Source: Endozoicomonas sp965196975 (lineage in GTDB: Bacteria > Pseudomonadota > Gammaproteobacteria > Pseudomonadales > Endozoicomonadaceae). From it: a stretch of 64,000 bases of DNA. The notes under the pieces are model-generated. The model searched no databases. It saw only the letters and a list, made by a program, of their open reading frames with translations, and was not told where the DNA came from. Below are positions 18,573-27,444 of the stretch, one piece after another (within the stretch, counting starts at the first letter, position 1; each line of letters starts with the position of its first letter). The DNA is taken from NCBI RefSeq assembly GCF_965196975.1, contig NZ_OZ239981.1, forward strand, positions 3,162,001 to 3,226,000, given 5' to 3'. A program made the position numbers and the translations under genes.

Positions 18573-18754
18573 TATTATTCTCCAATGCCAATCAGGGGCA
18601 TAACCGTTGTAATCAACGTGAAAATCGCAGCGACAGGCGACATAAAACGTCAAAAAGACAGGGGAGAAAAGATAGGTTCTATCAGAAAAACAGATAGGTC
18701 ATTTAAGTGGGAAGCAACCAGGGGACGGTTTCTGAAATGCAGCAATAGAATAAT

Positions 18755-18804
18755 AAAAAAAGCGAAGGAGTCTCACTCAACTGAGCAGAGACACACTTCG
18801 CTTT
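18755..18804 (-). terminator. Intrinsic terminator of maeB
   Basis: On the minus strand an AAAGCGAAG/CTTCGCTTT outer stem, with inner GTCTC/GAGAC and CTCA/TGAG pairs, is followed by a T-rich run (TTTTTTTATTATT). It lies 27 bp after the maeB stop. A second short hairpin, GATCAAGA-AGCCG-TCTTGATC (18812-18832), overlaps the stop codon. Confidence 0.78.
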
Positions 18805-18830
18805 ATGAATCGATCAAGAAGCCGTCTTGA

Positions 18831-20087
18831 TCAAATATCCGAAACAGAGTTCAACGGGTAATGAGCAGGGTATTCAGCCCTGGCAACCCCTGAATCAACT
18901 GCGGCTTTTGCAACGGCTGATGAAACCTTGCCAAGCAGGCGGGAATCCATAGGCTTTGGAATAATATAGTCCGGACCAAAGCTCAGTTTAACGCCACCGT
19001 ACGCATTCATGACCGCTTCAGGAACCGGCTCTTTTGCCAGCTCGCGGATGGCATTAACGGCGGCAATTTTCATTTCCTCATTAATACGTGAAGCGCGCAC
19101 ATCCAACGCCCCCCGGAAGATAAATGGGAAACCAAGGACATTATTCACCTGATTCGGATAATCGGAGCGCCCGGTAGCCATAATGACATCCGGACGAACC
19201 TCTTTAGCCAGTTCAGGGCGAATCTCAGGATCGGGGTTGGCACAGGCGAAAACGATGGGGTTTTCAGCCATTTTCTCCAGCTGTTCCGGAGACAACAGGT
19301 TAGCACCGGAAACACCAAGGAACGCATCCGCACCATCAATGGCGTCATTCAATGTACGACAAGGTGTTTCAACAGCAAAGGTTGCCTTGTACTGGTTCAG
19401 ATCATTTCGCTCTGAATGGATAACACCCTTGCTATCCAGCATCAGGATATTTTCTGGCTTGAAGCCACAGCTGATCAGCAGTTTCACACAGGCAATGGCA
19501 GCAGAACCGGCCCCCAGGCAGACCAGCTTTGCTTCTTCAATATTCTTACCGGTAATCTCAAGGGCATTGAGCATGGCCGCAGCCGTCACTATCGCAGTAC
19601 CGTGCTGGTCATCATGAAAAACCGGAATATCACAGTCTTCAATCAGGCAGCGTTCAATTTCAAAACACTCTGGCGCCTTGATATCTTCCAGATTAATACC
19701 ACCAAAGGTACAGGCAATACGCTTAACCGTATCAATGAACGCCTGAGGGCTCTCGGACTCCACCTCAATATCGATAGAATCCACCCCCGCAAAACGCTTA
19801 AACAGCAGCGCCTTACCTTCCATAACCGGCTTACTGGCCAACGCTCCGAGGTTACCCAGACCGAGAATTGCAGAACCATTGCTGATTACCGCTACCAGAT
19901 TACCTTTGCCGGTATATCGATAGGCATCCTCTGGATTTTCGGCAATCGCCCGCACCGGCTCCGCGACACCCGGGCTATAAGCCAGTGAAAGATCCAGCGC
20001 CGTCTCTGCCGGCTTGGTAATTTCAATCGAAATCTTTCCAGGTTTTGGAAGAGCGTGATAATCAAGTGCAGCTTGCTTCATTTCCAT
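18831..20087 (-). CDS. maeB: Malic enzyme, short form without phosphotransacetylase domain
   Basis: Oxidatively decarboxylates malate to pyruvate with NAD(P)+. The N-terminal malic domain contains LDLSLAYSPGVAEPVRAI and the substrate-binding GNLGALASKPVMEGK. A Rossmann NAD(P) domain follows (LVCLGAGSAAIACVKLL). FHDDQHGTAIV is the metal/substrate segment. The 418 residues correspond to the catalytic part only; E. coli MaeB carries an extra C-terminal phosphotransacetylase-like domain of over 300 residues. Start could be MEMKQ (20087) or MKQ, and neither has a strong Shine-Dalgarno. It follows ponA in other gammaproteobacteria, but here a permease cassette intervenes. Confidence 0.93.
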   Translation of the reverse strand: MEMKQAALDYHALPKPGKISIEITKPAETALDLSLAYSPGVAEPVRAIAENPEDAYRYTGKGNLVAVISNGSAILGLGNLGALASKPVMEGKALLFKRFAGVDSIDIEVESESPQAFIDTVKRIACTFGGINLEDIKAPECFEIERCLIEDCDIPVFHDDQHGTAIVTAAAMLNALEITGKNIEEAKLVCLGAGSAAIACVKLLISCGFKPENILMLDSKGVIHSERNDLNQYKATFAVETPCRTLNDAIDGADAFLGVSGANLLSPEQLEKMAENPIVFACANPDPEIRPELAKEVRPDVIMATGRSDYPNQVNNVLGFPFIFRGALDVRASRINEEMKIAAVNAIRELAKEPVPEAVMNAYGGVKLSFGPDYIIPKPMDSRLLGKVSSAVAKAAVDSGVARAEYPAHYPLNSVSDI

Positions 20088-20184
20088 GAGTTTTTTACTG
20101 ATATGGGGAGGAGGTTATATGAAAACCCAGAATATATGATGGAAATGGGGGGAACAAGGTCAATTCGGAAAATAACAGGTCATA

Positions 20185-20219
20185 TAAAAAAAGGCGACTG
20201 CAAAAACAGTCGCCTTTTT
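20185..20219 (-). terminator. Intrinsic terminator of rpmE (bidirectional form)
   Basis: Stem AAAGGCGACTG / CAGTCGCCTTT with an AAAAA-rich loop and flanking A/T runs on both sides. On the minus strand it ends in TTTTTTATATG, 32 bp after the rpmE stop. The symmetric A and T tracts would work in either direction. Confidence 0.85.
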
Positions 20220-20250
20220 AAACCTTTCGGTCTTTATGCTGCCAGCTCGA

Positions 20251-20466
20251 TTACTTGCGAGCGCCCAGCTTGCCGAAACGCTTGTTGAAGCGCTCAATAC
20301 GGCCGCCAGTATCCATCACCTTCTGAGTGCCGGTGTAGAATGGGTGGCACTTGGAGCAGACTTCGATGCTCAGAGGCTTGCACAGCGTAGAGCGAGTGTT
20401 GATTTTGTTACCGCAGCTGCAGGTAACTTCGATTGCTTCGTAGTTAGGATGGATATCCTGCTTCAT
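20251..20466 (-). CDS. rpmE: 50S ribosomal protein L31
   Basis: Small protein of the large ribosomal subunit, 71 residues from MKQDIHPNYE. It is the zinc-binding C+ form: the Cys residues of VTCSCGN and CSKCHPFYTG are all present, so it should store zinc. The frame extends 13 codons upstream, but the ATG at 20466 matches the universal N-terminus of the family. It has its own terminator. The usual neighbour priA follows at a distance on the other strand, with hsp20 between them. Confidence 0.97.
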   Translation of the reverse strand: MKQDIHPNYEAIEVTCSCGNKINTRSTLCKPLSIEVCSKCHPFYTGTQKVMDTGGRIERFNKRFGKLGARK

Positions 20467-20773
20467 TTGAGCTTCCTCGAACTGGTGTATGCCGCCACCT
20501 GACACTCGATGGAACCTTAGTTGTAATCAGGTTCTGGGACAGGCACCGCAAACGGTATCCACCTCAGCATAATTAGCTGAGAGGGTAAAGAGGCGGGGAT
20601 ATTACCAGAGATTATGGCTGAGGGAAACAGTCTTATGTCCGTCCAATATACGTAGTTTTTACCTTATTCTCAGGCCATGGGAAGAACTTGCAATGAGAAA
20701 AAAACAATCTATAAAAATTAACAACTTACCTCCTTAATTGTTTCACCGCTAACTCAGATTCAGGAGAGAAGCC
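20467..20773. promoter_or_regulatory. Divergent rpmE / hsp20 region with hsp20 promoter
   Basis: 307 bp with no gene. For hsp20, TTGCAA (20688-20693), a 16-bp spacer and TATAAA (20710-20715) form a reasonable sigma-70 type promoter. The CTTGCAA context only partly resembles the heat-shock sigma -35 and no CCCCAT-type -10 is seen. The rpmE side shows no recognisable Zur box to me. Confidence 0.42.
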
Positions 20774-21211
20774 ATGAGCTTGACCGTCTGGGACCCCTTC
20801 CATGATATGGAAAAACTACTGGATAAATACAGCCGGACATCCCGAAAAAGCCTTGCAAAGAGTGATGACAGGGCTCTTGAAGTTGGAGACTGGATGCCCA
20901 TTGTCGATATCGATGAAACCGCTGATGCTTTTAACATCAGGGCTGAGCTGCCCGGTGTCCATAAAGAAGACATTAGTGTCTCCGTTGATAACAATGTACT
21001 CACCATCAAAGGCGAGAAGAAGCAGGAAAAAAAGGACCGCAAACACCATCGAACCGAGTGTACTTATGGCTCATTTGTTCGAAGCTTTACTTTGCCACAA
21101 TCAGTCAACGCTGATGGCATTCATGCCAAATACCACCATGGCACACTTAACCTGAGGATTCCAAAGGCCGAAGAGGTCAAACCCAAACAGATAGAGGTCA
21201 AGGTGGATTAA
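20774..21211 (+). CDS. Small heat-shock protein, Hsp20/alpha-crystallin family
   Basis: ATP-independent holdase chaperone of 145 residues. A short N-terminal arm (MSLTVWDPFHDMEKLLDK) precedes the alpha-crystallin domain from about residue 40, with the conserved AELPGVHKEDISVSV, NNVLTIKGEKK and GSFVRSFTLP stretches. The C-terminal IEV may serve as the I-x-I type oligomerisation motif. A strong AGGAGAG Shine-Dalgarno precedes the ATG. It is monocistronic between rpmE and priA, a position where I would not expect a heat-shock gene in related genomes. Confidence 0.95.
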   Translation: MSLTVWDPFHDMEKLLDKYSRTSRKSLAKSDDRALEVGDWMPIVDIDETADAFNIRAELPGVHKEDISVSVDNNVLTIKGEKKQEKKDRKHHRTECTYGSFVRSFTLPQSVNADGIHAKYHHGTLNLRIPKAEEVKPKQIEVKVD

Positions 21212-21298
21212 CCTCAACGCTCCCGGCCCGGTTTCTGTTCATGCCCGCTTTCAGTTCCTGTATCATTTCAGCCATAGGATCACCACGATGGAACCTGA

Positions 21299-23605
21299 AT
21301 GAGCAGCAAACCGGCGGACACTTCTGAGGCAGAACATGATCAAGCAACGACTGAACAGTCCGTCTCCGGCAAGCTCATCGTAGATAAATTTATCAGAGTC
21401 GCTATCCCTACCCCCCTGAGGCAATTGTTCGACTACTTACCACCAGACACAGGTCTCAGTGCTGCCATTCATCCTGGCAGCAGAGTTATCGTACCTTTTG
21501 GCCCACGACAAATGGTGGGTATTGTACTCTCCATCGAATCCAGCACTGACATTCCTGTCAATAAACTGAAACCCATCATCTCAGTTCTGGATGAAGAGGC
21601 TATTGTACCTGAGGATATTATCCAGCTATGCCAATGGGCAGCCCGTTATTACCATCACAGCGTGGGAGAAACACTGCTTCAGGCTCTGCCGAAAAATCTT
21701 CGCCTGGGCAAACCGGCATCTTCCGGCACCATTCCCTACTGGTATCCCCTGATTGAAGTGGACAGCGAATTACGAGGTCAGCTGAAACGATCAAAAAAGC
21801 AGCTGGCAGCTCTGGAGTTAATATCAGACAACCCTGAAGGCGTCAGCGCTACGGAACTTCATGAATACGGTTTCAGCAAAAGCACACTAAAAGAGCTGGC
21901 CAAAAAAGGATTGATCCATTCCCGTGATGTTGAACCCTCTCCACTCTTATTTACTGAAATTACGACCCCACTCAAGTCTGCTCATCTTAAGCTGAATGAA
22001 GAACAGGCATTTGCCTGCGAAGCCATTACGGATGGTCTTGGTTCCTATCGCACTTATCTGCTGGAGGGTGTCACTGGCAGCGGAAAAACCGAAGTGTATT
22101 TGCAGGCTATTTCAGCCGCATTAGCCAGCGGTAAACAGACGCTGGTATTGATCCCGGAAATAGGGCTCACACCACAGACGGTCAGACGTTTCCGTGATCG
22201 GTTTAATGTGCCGGTTGCCTGCCTGCACTCAGGACTCAGTGATGGTGAACGATTACAAGGCTGGCTCGAAGCGGCCAGAGGCACAGCAGGCATATTGATT
22301 TCCACACGCTCTGGTATTTTCACTCCAATGCCGCACCTTGGGTTGATTATTGTGGATGAAGAACATGACGGTTCTTATAAGCAGCAGGAGAGCCTTCGTT
22401 ATAACGCCCGAGATCTTGCCATTTTTCGAGGCAGTCAATGCCATTGCCCGGTAGTCCTTGGATCCGCAACCCCTTCCCTGGAAACGCTGCACAATACGCA
22501 TCAAGGAAAATACACTCAGCTTCACCTGAAACAAAGGGCTGGCAATGCCCGCCCACCAGCCATGGAATTGCTGGATATGCGACACCAGGTTCTGAAAGAC
22601 GGCTTATCCACAGAACTGTTGCAAAGAATGGCGGCTCATCTTGGACGAGGCAATCAGGTGATGGTTTTCCTGAATCGACGCGGCTACGCTCCATCCATGA
22701 TTTGTCATGACTGCGGCACCATTATCGACTGCCCGCATTGCGACGCGCATATGACCATTCACCGTTCCCCCCCTCATATGCACTGTCATCATTGCGATCT
22801 GCAACAGGCCATCCCATGGCAGTGTCCATCCTGTAATAGCCGAAAGCTTCAACCTGTTGGTCAGGGAACAGAGCGGACAGAACAGATTCTCAGCCAGCAT
22901 TTTTCCGGTTATCCCGTACTGAGAATCGACAGGGACACCACTCGAAAAAAGCAGGCGTTGAGCGATATGCTGGAAGAGGTACAGTCCGGCAGGCCCTGTA
23001 TACTGCTGGGCACGCAGATGCTGGCTAAAGGTCACCATTTCCCAAACGTCACTCTGGTTGCCATCATCAATGCCGATGCAGGGCTGTTCAGCTCTGATTT
23101 CAGAGGACCTGAAAGAACAGGCCAATTGATTATGCAGGTAGCGGGGCGAGCGGGACGGGGAAATAAGCCCGGGCAGGTGATTATTCAAACCTATAATCCG
23201 GAGCACCCCGCACTTCAGCTTTTGTCCATGAACGACTACAGCCGCTTTGCCAGCAGTTTGTTCATTGAAAGAAAAAGCCTGAATCTTCCTCCAGAGGGAT
23301 ATTTAACCCTGATTCGATCAGAATCGGTTAACCAGGGTGAAAGCGAGGCTCTGCTCTCAGCATTGAGACACTATGCAGAGCAGGCTGGACAGCAACAGAT
23401 CGACAGCGATGTTCGGTTGCTCGGTCCGATTCCAGCCCCCATGGAAAAGCGTCAGGGACGCTACCGCTGGCACCTTCTTATTCATGGAAAAAGCAGAAAT
23501 CAGTTACACGGTGTAGTCAGTAGAGTTGTCAGCTATCTGGAAAGCCATCGGCTTCCCAGGCAGCTGAAATGGACGGTGGATATTGATCCACAGGAAATGA
23601 GCTAG
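21299..23605 (+). CDS. priA: Primosomal helicase PriA
   Basis: 3'-5' helicase that recognises stalled forks and reloads the replisome. The N-terminal DNA-binding domain is preceded by a poorly conserved acidic extension (about residues 1-25). Walker A is GVTGSGKTEVYL and Walker B/DEEH is IVDEEHDGSYKQQ. The eight zinc-binding cysteines fall in CHDC, CPHC, CHHC and CPSC. The C-terminal helicase lobe has GTQMLAKGHHFPNVTLV and QVAGRAGRG. The 768 residues are slightly longer than usual because of the N-terminal tail; a downstream start within that tail is possible. Its stop lies 3 bp from the end of the convergent gene. Confidence 0.96.
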   Translation: MSSKPADTSEAEHDQATTEQSVSGKLIVDKFIRVAIPTPLRQLFDYLPPDTGLSAAIHPGSRVIVPFGPRQMVGIVLSIESSTDIPVNKLKPIISVLDEEAIVPEDIIQLCQWAARYYHHSVGETLLQALPKNLRLGKPASSGTIPYWYPLIEVDSELRGQLKRSKKQLAALELISDNPEGVSATELHEYGFSKSTLKELAKKGLIHSRDVEPSPLLFTEITTPLKSAHLKLNEEQAFACEAITDGLGSYRTYLLEGVTGSGKTEVYLQAISAALASGKQTLVLIPEIGLTPQTVRRFRDRFNVPVACLHSGLSDGERLQGWLEAARGTAGILISTRSGIFTPMPHLGLIIVDEEHDGSYKQQESLRYNARDLAIFRGSQCHCPVVLGSATPSLETLHNTHQGKYTQLHLKQRAGNARPPAMELLDMRHQVLKDGLSTELLQRMAAHLGRGNQVMVFLNRRGYAPSMICHDCGTIIDCPHCDAHMTIHRSPPHMHCHHCDLQQAIPWQCPSCNSRKLQPVGQGTERTEQILSQHFSGYPVLRIDRDTTRKKQALSDMLEEVQSGRPCILLGTQMLAKGHHFPNVTLVAIINADAGLFSSDFRGPERTGQLIMQVAGRAGRGNKPGQVIIQTYNPEHPALQLLSMNDYSRFASSLFIERKSLNLPPEGYLTLIRSESVNQGESEALLSALRHYAEQAGQQQIDSDVRLLGPIPAPMEKRQGRYRWHLLIHGKSRNQLHGVVSRVVSYLESHRLPRQLKWTVDIDPQEMS

Positions 23606-23608
23606 CCT

Positions 23609-24376
23609 TTACAGCATTCGGGATATCGCCTGAATCTGCCCACGCTGAAAATTCTGCATGGCATTTTCCCGGGCAAAATCAAGATACCGCTGAATCTCAT
23701 GGTCTGGTAGAGAGCGATAGGTATAAAGGAAAATGTTCCGCATCCTCTCAGGCATCTCTTTTCGAATATGCGGTTTTTCCTGAGCCTTCAATACCTGAAC
23801 AGGACGCATGGGCTGCTCTGTCCCAACGGGCATAACCTCGCGAAGCATCCTCTGAGCCCCAACCGAAGCACTGGCAGCCAGCTCGGTACTCAACTCAACC
23901 GCATCAAGTGCTTCCATTAATTCTTCGATCAGTCGTACCCGATTATTCCGGGGTATTTCCCTGGATAATTTTTCTTCAATATAAGCCGCCATTTGTGCCT
24001 GATTTTCTGGATCATTAGCTGCAGCTTCGAGTCGAAGGATTTTCTGCCCCAGCGGTGATTCAAACCAGTCAATTAATCGAGCCAGTTCACCAACGGATAA
24101 TGCCTCATCCAGAGTTGCTTTCATCGAGGTACGAAAGAAGTCGGAACTGTACCGCACTTTCACCACTTGATTAACAGTATCAACAACAGGCTCAGGAATA
24201 GGGTATAGGTCTTCCTGAAGCTTCATACTGTCGTGTACCCAGTCCAGCTGCCGCTCAAGCCCCGTCTGGTCGTAGAGCCTATCCAGCAACTGTTCTTTTT
24301 CAGAAGACGCAAATGCATTCGCTACAAAAAGCAGGGGGGCGAACAAACAAACAACTACTAATCTCTTTCCATCCAT
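23609..24376 (-). CDS. Exported DUF2059-like protein
   Basis: Predicted periplasmic protein of unknown function. The signal peptide MDGKRLVVVCLFAPLLFVANAFAS starts at the ATG at 24376; the frame opens upstream (24460), but that extension lacks a Shine-Dalgarno and would bury the signal. The mature part is helical. The WFESPLGQKILRLEAAA stretch resembles the DUF2059 signature, and a second related segment (about residues 205-250) may be a repeat. It converges on priA with a 3-bp gap. Family assignment is from pattern memory only. Confidence 0.7.
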   Translation of the reverse strand: MDGKRLVVVCLFAPLLFVANAFASSEKEQLLDRLYDQTGLERQLDWVHDSMKLQEDLYPIPEPVVDTVNQVVKVRYSSDFFRTSMKATLDEALSVGELARLIDWFESPLGQKILRLEAAANDPENQAQMAAYIEEKLSREIPRNNRVRLIEELMEALDAVELSTELAASASVGAQRMLREVMPVGTEQPMRPVQVLKAQEKPHIRKEMPERMRNIFLYTYRSLPDHEIQRYLDFARENAMQNFQRGQIQAISRML

Positions 24377-24508
24377 AGTCAGAGCCGTGTTGATACCGTT
24401 TATAGTGAGACAGCCATCAGTCAATACAAACACTGACACGCTGTATGGAATAAGCGACAACTACTGCCTTATACCGAGACGCTCATATTTACCATACTCT
24501 GTTGACTA

Positions 24509-25219
24509 TCAGTCGTAAAGTTTACTGACAATAGCTGTTACCGCCGTTTCAACCCGTAAAATACGCGACCCCAGATGGATTCTCTGAAAACCAGACTGTT
24601 CAAGTTTATCTACTTCATATTCAATAAAGCCCCCTTCAGGGCCAATAGCCAGCACAGCAGGCCTTGATATCTGATGGGGGCAGCTCTCGCCACCAACCGG
24701 ATGAGCCACCAGCCCCAGTTTTCCTTCCACCAGAGCCGGCAGGCGATCTTCCACAAAAGGCTTGAAGCGTTTCTCAAGAATCACTTCTGGCATGATCGTA
24801 TCCCTGGCCTGTTCAAGACCCAGTATCAGCTGTTCACGCACTTTCTCAGGGCTTAACCAGGGGGATTGCCAGAAACTTTTCTCGACCCGATAACTGTTCA
24901 TCAGAATAATCTTTTTAACACCCAGTGCCGTCAGATGCTGAAGCGACCGTTTGAGCATTTTGGGGCGGGGTAACGCCAGCAGAACCGTCAAAGGCAGAGC
25001 TGCAGGGGGAGGTGTATCCAGCTCAACCTCCAGATGCATTTTTTCTGAAGACAAGTGAGTAATCACCCCCTTCCCCACGTTGCCATTGAGCAGACCAACA
25101 CGCAGCTCATCGCCTTCACTGGCCTGATGAATTTCCAGCACATGCCTTAACTGCCGCTGATCCAGCTCTGCATGCCGCTCATCAATAAAGTGTTGTTGCT
25201 CAAGGAGAAGAAGATTCAT
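24509..25219 (-). CDS. rsmE: 16S rRNA (uracil-1498-N3)-methyltransferase
   Basis: Methylates N3 of U1498 in 16S rRNA using SAM. It has an N-terminal PUA-like domain (RHVLEIHQASEGDELRV) and a C-terminal knotted SPOUT domain. The SAM-binding motifs LAIGPEGGFIEYEVD and LGSRILRVETA are intact. The 236 residues are typical. Part of the tat-his-ubi block on the minus strand, last in that direction before the convergent priA region. Confidence 0.95.
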   Translation of the reverse strand: MNLLLLEQQHFIDERHAELDQRQLRHVLEIHQASEGDELRVGLLNGNVGKGVITHLSSEKMHLEVELDTPPPAALPLTVLLALPRPKMLKRSLQHLTALGVKKIILMNSYRVEKSFWQSPWLSPEKVREQLILGLEQARDTIMPEVILEKRFKPFVEDRLPALVEGKLGLVAHPVGGESCPHQISRPAVLAIGPEGGFIEYEVDKLEQSGFQRIHLGSRILRVETAVTAIVSKLYD

Positions 25220-25308
25220 CTACACAGACACACGCTGATAAGCCAGCTATCAGTGAAGAATGAAGCTGGCAGATTCAAATAAAAGGAAAATCAGACTATT
25301 CAGACGGC

Positions 25309-25602
25309 TTAAAAAGCGACGCCTTTTCGATAATCATCCACAAGCCGATCAATCTCATCAAGTATCCGATCAATGGCTGCCGACGATAGCTTAATATTAC
25401 CAGATACCAGCTCGTCCCTTAACTCATCCACAGACGAAAAATCATCCAGGAGCAGTGATTTCAGAGGCTGAAAGCCTGGATCAGAAAGCAGCCAGAGCAG
25501 ACCGTTCTGGACCACCTCAATAGGAACGTCAAAAGGTGAATAATGATAAAAGTGGCCAGAATTAAACACTTCCTGACCATTTGAGAAATGGGGATATGGC
25601 AT
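25309..25602 (-). CDS. Small acidic protein of unknown function (97 aa)
   Basis: No recognised family. Starts MPYPHFSNGQEVFNSGHFYHY at 25602 behind a GGGAGG Shine-Dalgarno; an ATG 18 bp further upstream is less well placed. The sequence is soluble and aromatic at the N-terminus, with a predicted helical acidic C-terminus (RILDEIDRLVDDYRKG). It lies between tatC and rsmE in the same orientation. Codon and composition patterns resemble the neighbours, so it is probably a vertically inherited small gene. Confidence 0.7.
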   Translation of the reverse strand: MPYPHFSNGQEVFNSGHFYHYSPFDVPIEVVQNGLLWLLSDPGFQPLKSLLLDDFSSVDELRDELVSGNIKLSSAAIDRILDEIDRLVDDYRKGVAF

Positions 25603-25689
25603 ACTTCCTCCCTGAAACAACCGTATCCTAAGCCGTTACAGCCCTTCCCTTTAATGTAGCTTATTAACGCAGAAGATTGAGACAGAGCG

Positions 25690-26475
25690 TTATGCTTCTG
25701 CCTCATCAGGTTTCCGACTCTTCACAAACCGGGCAAACACAATGCCACACTCAAACAGCAGCCACATCGGAATCGCCAGCAGTGACTGGGAAATGACATC
25801 AGGTGGCGTCATGATCATACCGATCACAAAGCAGCCAACCACCACATAGGGGCGCTTTTCCTTAAGACTTTCTACGGTAGTCACACCCGACCACACCAGA
25901 AGAACCGTCGCCACAGGAATTTCAAAAGCAATACCAAAGGCAAAAAACAGTTTCAGGATAAAATCCAGGTAACTGTTGATATCCGTCATCACCGTCACTG
26001 ACTCGGGCCCAACCGTGGTGAAAAACGAGAAAATTAATGGAAAGACCACGTAGTAGGCAAAAGCAATGCCCAGGTAAAACAGCACTATACTGGCGACCAG
26101 CAGGGGAATCGCAATGATCTTCTCATGCCGGTACAGGCCAGGAGCAATAAAGCCCCACGCCTGATGGAGAATAAATGGAATCGCAATAAAAAGCGACAGC
26201 ACAATGGTCAGCTTGAAGGGTGCCAGAAAGGGTGAAGCCACTTCGGTGGCGATCATGGTACTGCCTTCAGGCAGGCTGGCGCGAAGCGGCTCCGAGATAT
26301 AAACGTAAATATCGTTGGAAAAGTAAAACAGCCCGGCAAAAACCACCAGAACGGCAATCAGGCTTTTCAGGAGGCGTCCACGAAGCTCAAGAAGATGCTG
26401 AACGAGAGGCTGCTCTTTATCCTGCCCTGCTCCTTCCGATGCCTGTTGAGAATGATCCGACTTGTTTCCTGACAT
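25690..26475 (-). CDS. tatC: Twin-arginine translocase subunit TatC
   Basis: Polytopic inner-membrane protein that recognises twin-arginine signal peptides together with TatB. The N-terminal signature PLVQHLLELRGRLLKSL is intact, and six hydrophobic segments follow. The 261 residues are typical. It begins 2 bp after the tatB stop, so the two are translated together. The charged tail (VKSRKPDEAEA) is cytoplasmic. Confidence 0.96.
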   Translation of the reverse strand: MSGNKSDHSQQASEGAGQDKEQPLVQHLLELRGRLLKSLIAVLVVFAGLFYFSNDIYVYISEPLRASLPEGSTMIATEVASPFLAPFKLTIVLSLFIAIPFILHQAWGFIAPGLYRHEKIIAIPLLVASIVLFYLGIAFAYYVVFPLIFSFFTTVGPESVTVMTDINSYLDFILKLFFAFGIAFEIPVATVLLVWSGVTTVESLKEKRPYVVVGCFVIGMIMTPPDVISQSLLAIPMWLLFECGIVFARFVKSRKPDEAEA

Positions 26476-26477
26476 GG

Positions 26478-26897
26478 TTACTGCCCGCCCTTTTCCTTAG
26501 ACAGAGGAGCAGGGGTGTCATTCACCACCTTTTTCTCAACACTGTCATCTCCGCTCACTGAGCCGCTCTCACCCTGAGGTGAAGTAGTGACACCGGAAGA
26601 AGTTTGATCTTCGGCAGGATCAATGCTCACGGACTTTTTCAGATCATTGATCTGACTTTGAAACTGCTCGCGGGTTTTATTCAACTCTTTCATGACAGCT
26701 TCATTGTGCAATTGCTGCTTGATTCCGTCCGCATCAATCTCCCGCTCAAGCTCTTCTTTAACGGACTGAAAACTGCGACGGATTTTACCCACCCAGTAGG
26801 CGGTTGTTCGGATGGCCTGAGGCAGGCGCTCCGGCCCCAATACCACCAGGGCAATCACGGCAACCAATAATAACTCTGTAAAACCTATATCAAGCAC
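26478..26897 (-). CDS. tatB: Sec-independent translocase subunit TatB
   Basis: Works with TatC in binding twin-arginine substrates. It has an N-terminal membrane helix MLDIGFTELLLVAVIALVVLGPERLP, an amphipathic helix (about residues 25-60), then an acidic, disordered tail. The GPERLP hinge is diagnostic of TatB. The 139 residues are within range. It is separated from tatA by 165 bp, unlike the usual few bases. Confidence 0.93.
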   Translation of the reverse strand: MLDIGFTELLLVAVIALVVLGPERLPQAIRTTAYWVGKIRRSFQSVKEELEREIDADGIKQQLHNEAVMKELNKTREQFQSQINDLKKSVSIDPAEDQTSSGVTTSPQGESGSVSGDDSVEKKVVNDTPAPLSKEKGGQ

Positions 26898-27020
26898 AGC
26901 GAACTATCACACCTCTCGATGACAGCAACCGGTAACTACCGCTCGTAACAGTAGCAGCATTCGCCTACGGGTAGCTGTAGCTTCCCCTGTAAAAGGGGGT
27001 CACACCTAACAGAAAAGAAC

Positions 27021-27050
27021 GCTTTCAACCAGACAAACTGGCCTGAAAGC
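27021..27050 (-). terminator. Hairpin between tatA and tatB
   Basis: GCTTTCA / TGAAAGC outer stem with inner CCAG / CTGG, followed on the minus strand by GTTCTTTTCT. A second CCCCT-GTAAA-AGGGG hairpin sits at 26984-26998. Together they may partially terminate transcription after tatA, or protect the tatA 3' end, and so raise TatA relative to TatB and TatC. Confidence 0.45.
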
Positions 27051-27062
27051 CCTTTTGTACAA

Positions 27063-27317
27063 TCAAGACTGCTTGTGCTTGGACTTTTCCAGGTCAGACT
27101 CAAGGTTACGCTGCTCAACAGAGTCAGCCTTCAGTTCTGCTTTCCCTGAGTCTTTTTCATCATCCTTGTCATCTTCAGAGCTCAGTGCTTTTTTGAAGCC
27201 TTTTACCGCACCGCCCAGATCACTGCCCATTCCACGCAGCTTTTTCGTACCGAAAAGCATAACCACGATCAACAGAATGATCAGCAACTGCCAGATACTG
27301 ATGCCACCAAAACCCAT
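27063..27317 (-). CDS. tatA: Sec-independent translocase subunit TatA
   Basis: Pore-forming, multimeric component of the twin-arginine pathway. The membrane helix and FGTKKLRGMGSDLGGAVKGF hinge-amphipathic region are typical, followed by an acidic, disordered tail rich in Asp and Lys. Start is the ATG at 27317 (MGFGGISIWQLL) preceded by GGAG; the frame opens 12 codons earlier but without a signal. 84 residues. First gene of tatABC. Confidence 0.95.
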   Translation of the reverse strand: MGFGGISIWQLLIILLIVVMLFGTKKLRGMGSDLGGAVKGFKKALSSEDDKDDEKDSGKAELKADSVEQRNLESDLEKSKHKQS

Positions 27318-27444
27318 TTTCTGCTCCTTCAGCTCTCCATGGAGACTGATCAAATAATATACAAAGAACGGACATATTACCCCATTCCATCGCTTGTGGC
27401 GCGGCCATTTTGCAAGAAGCGGTCAGGAAAAGTGGGGAATATCG

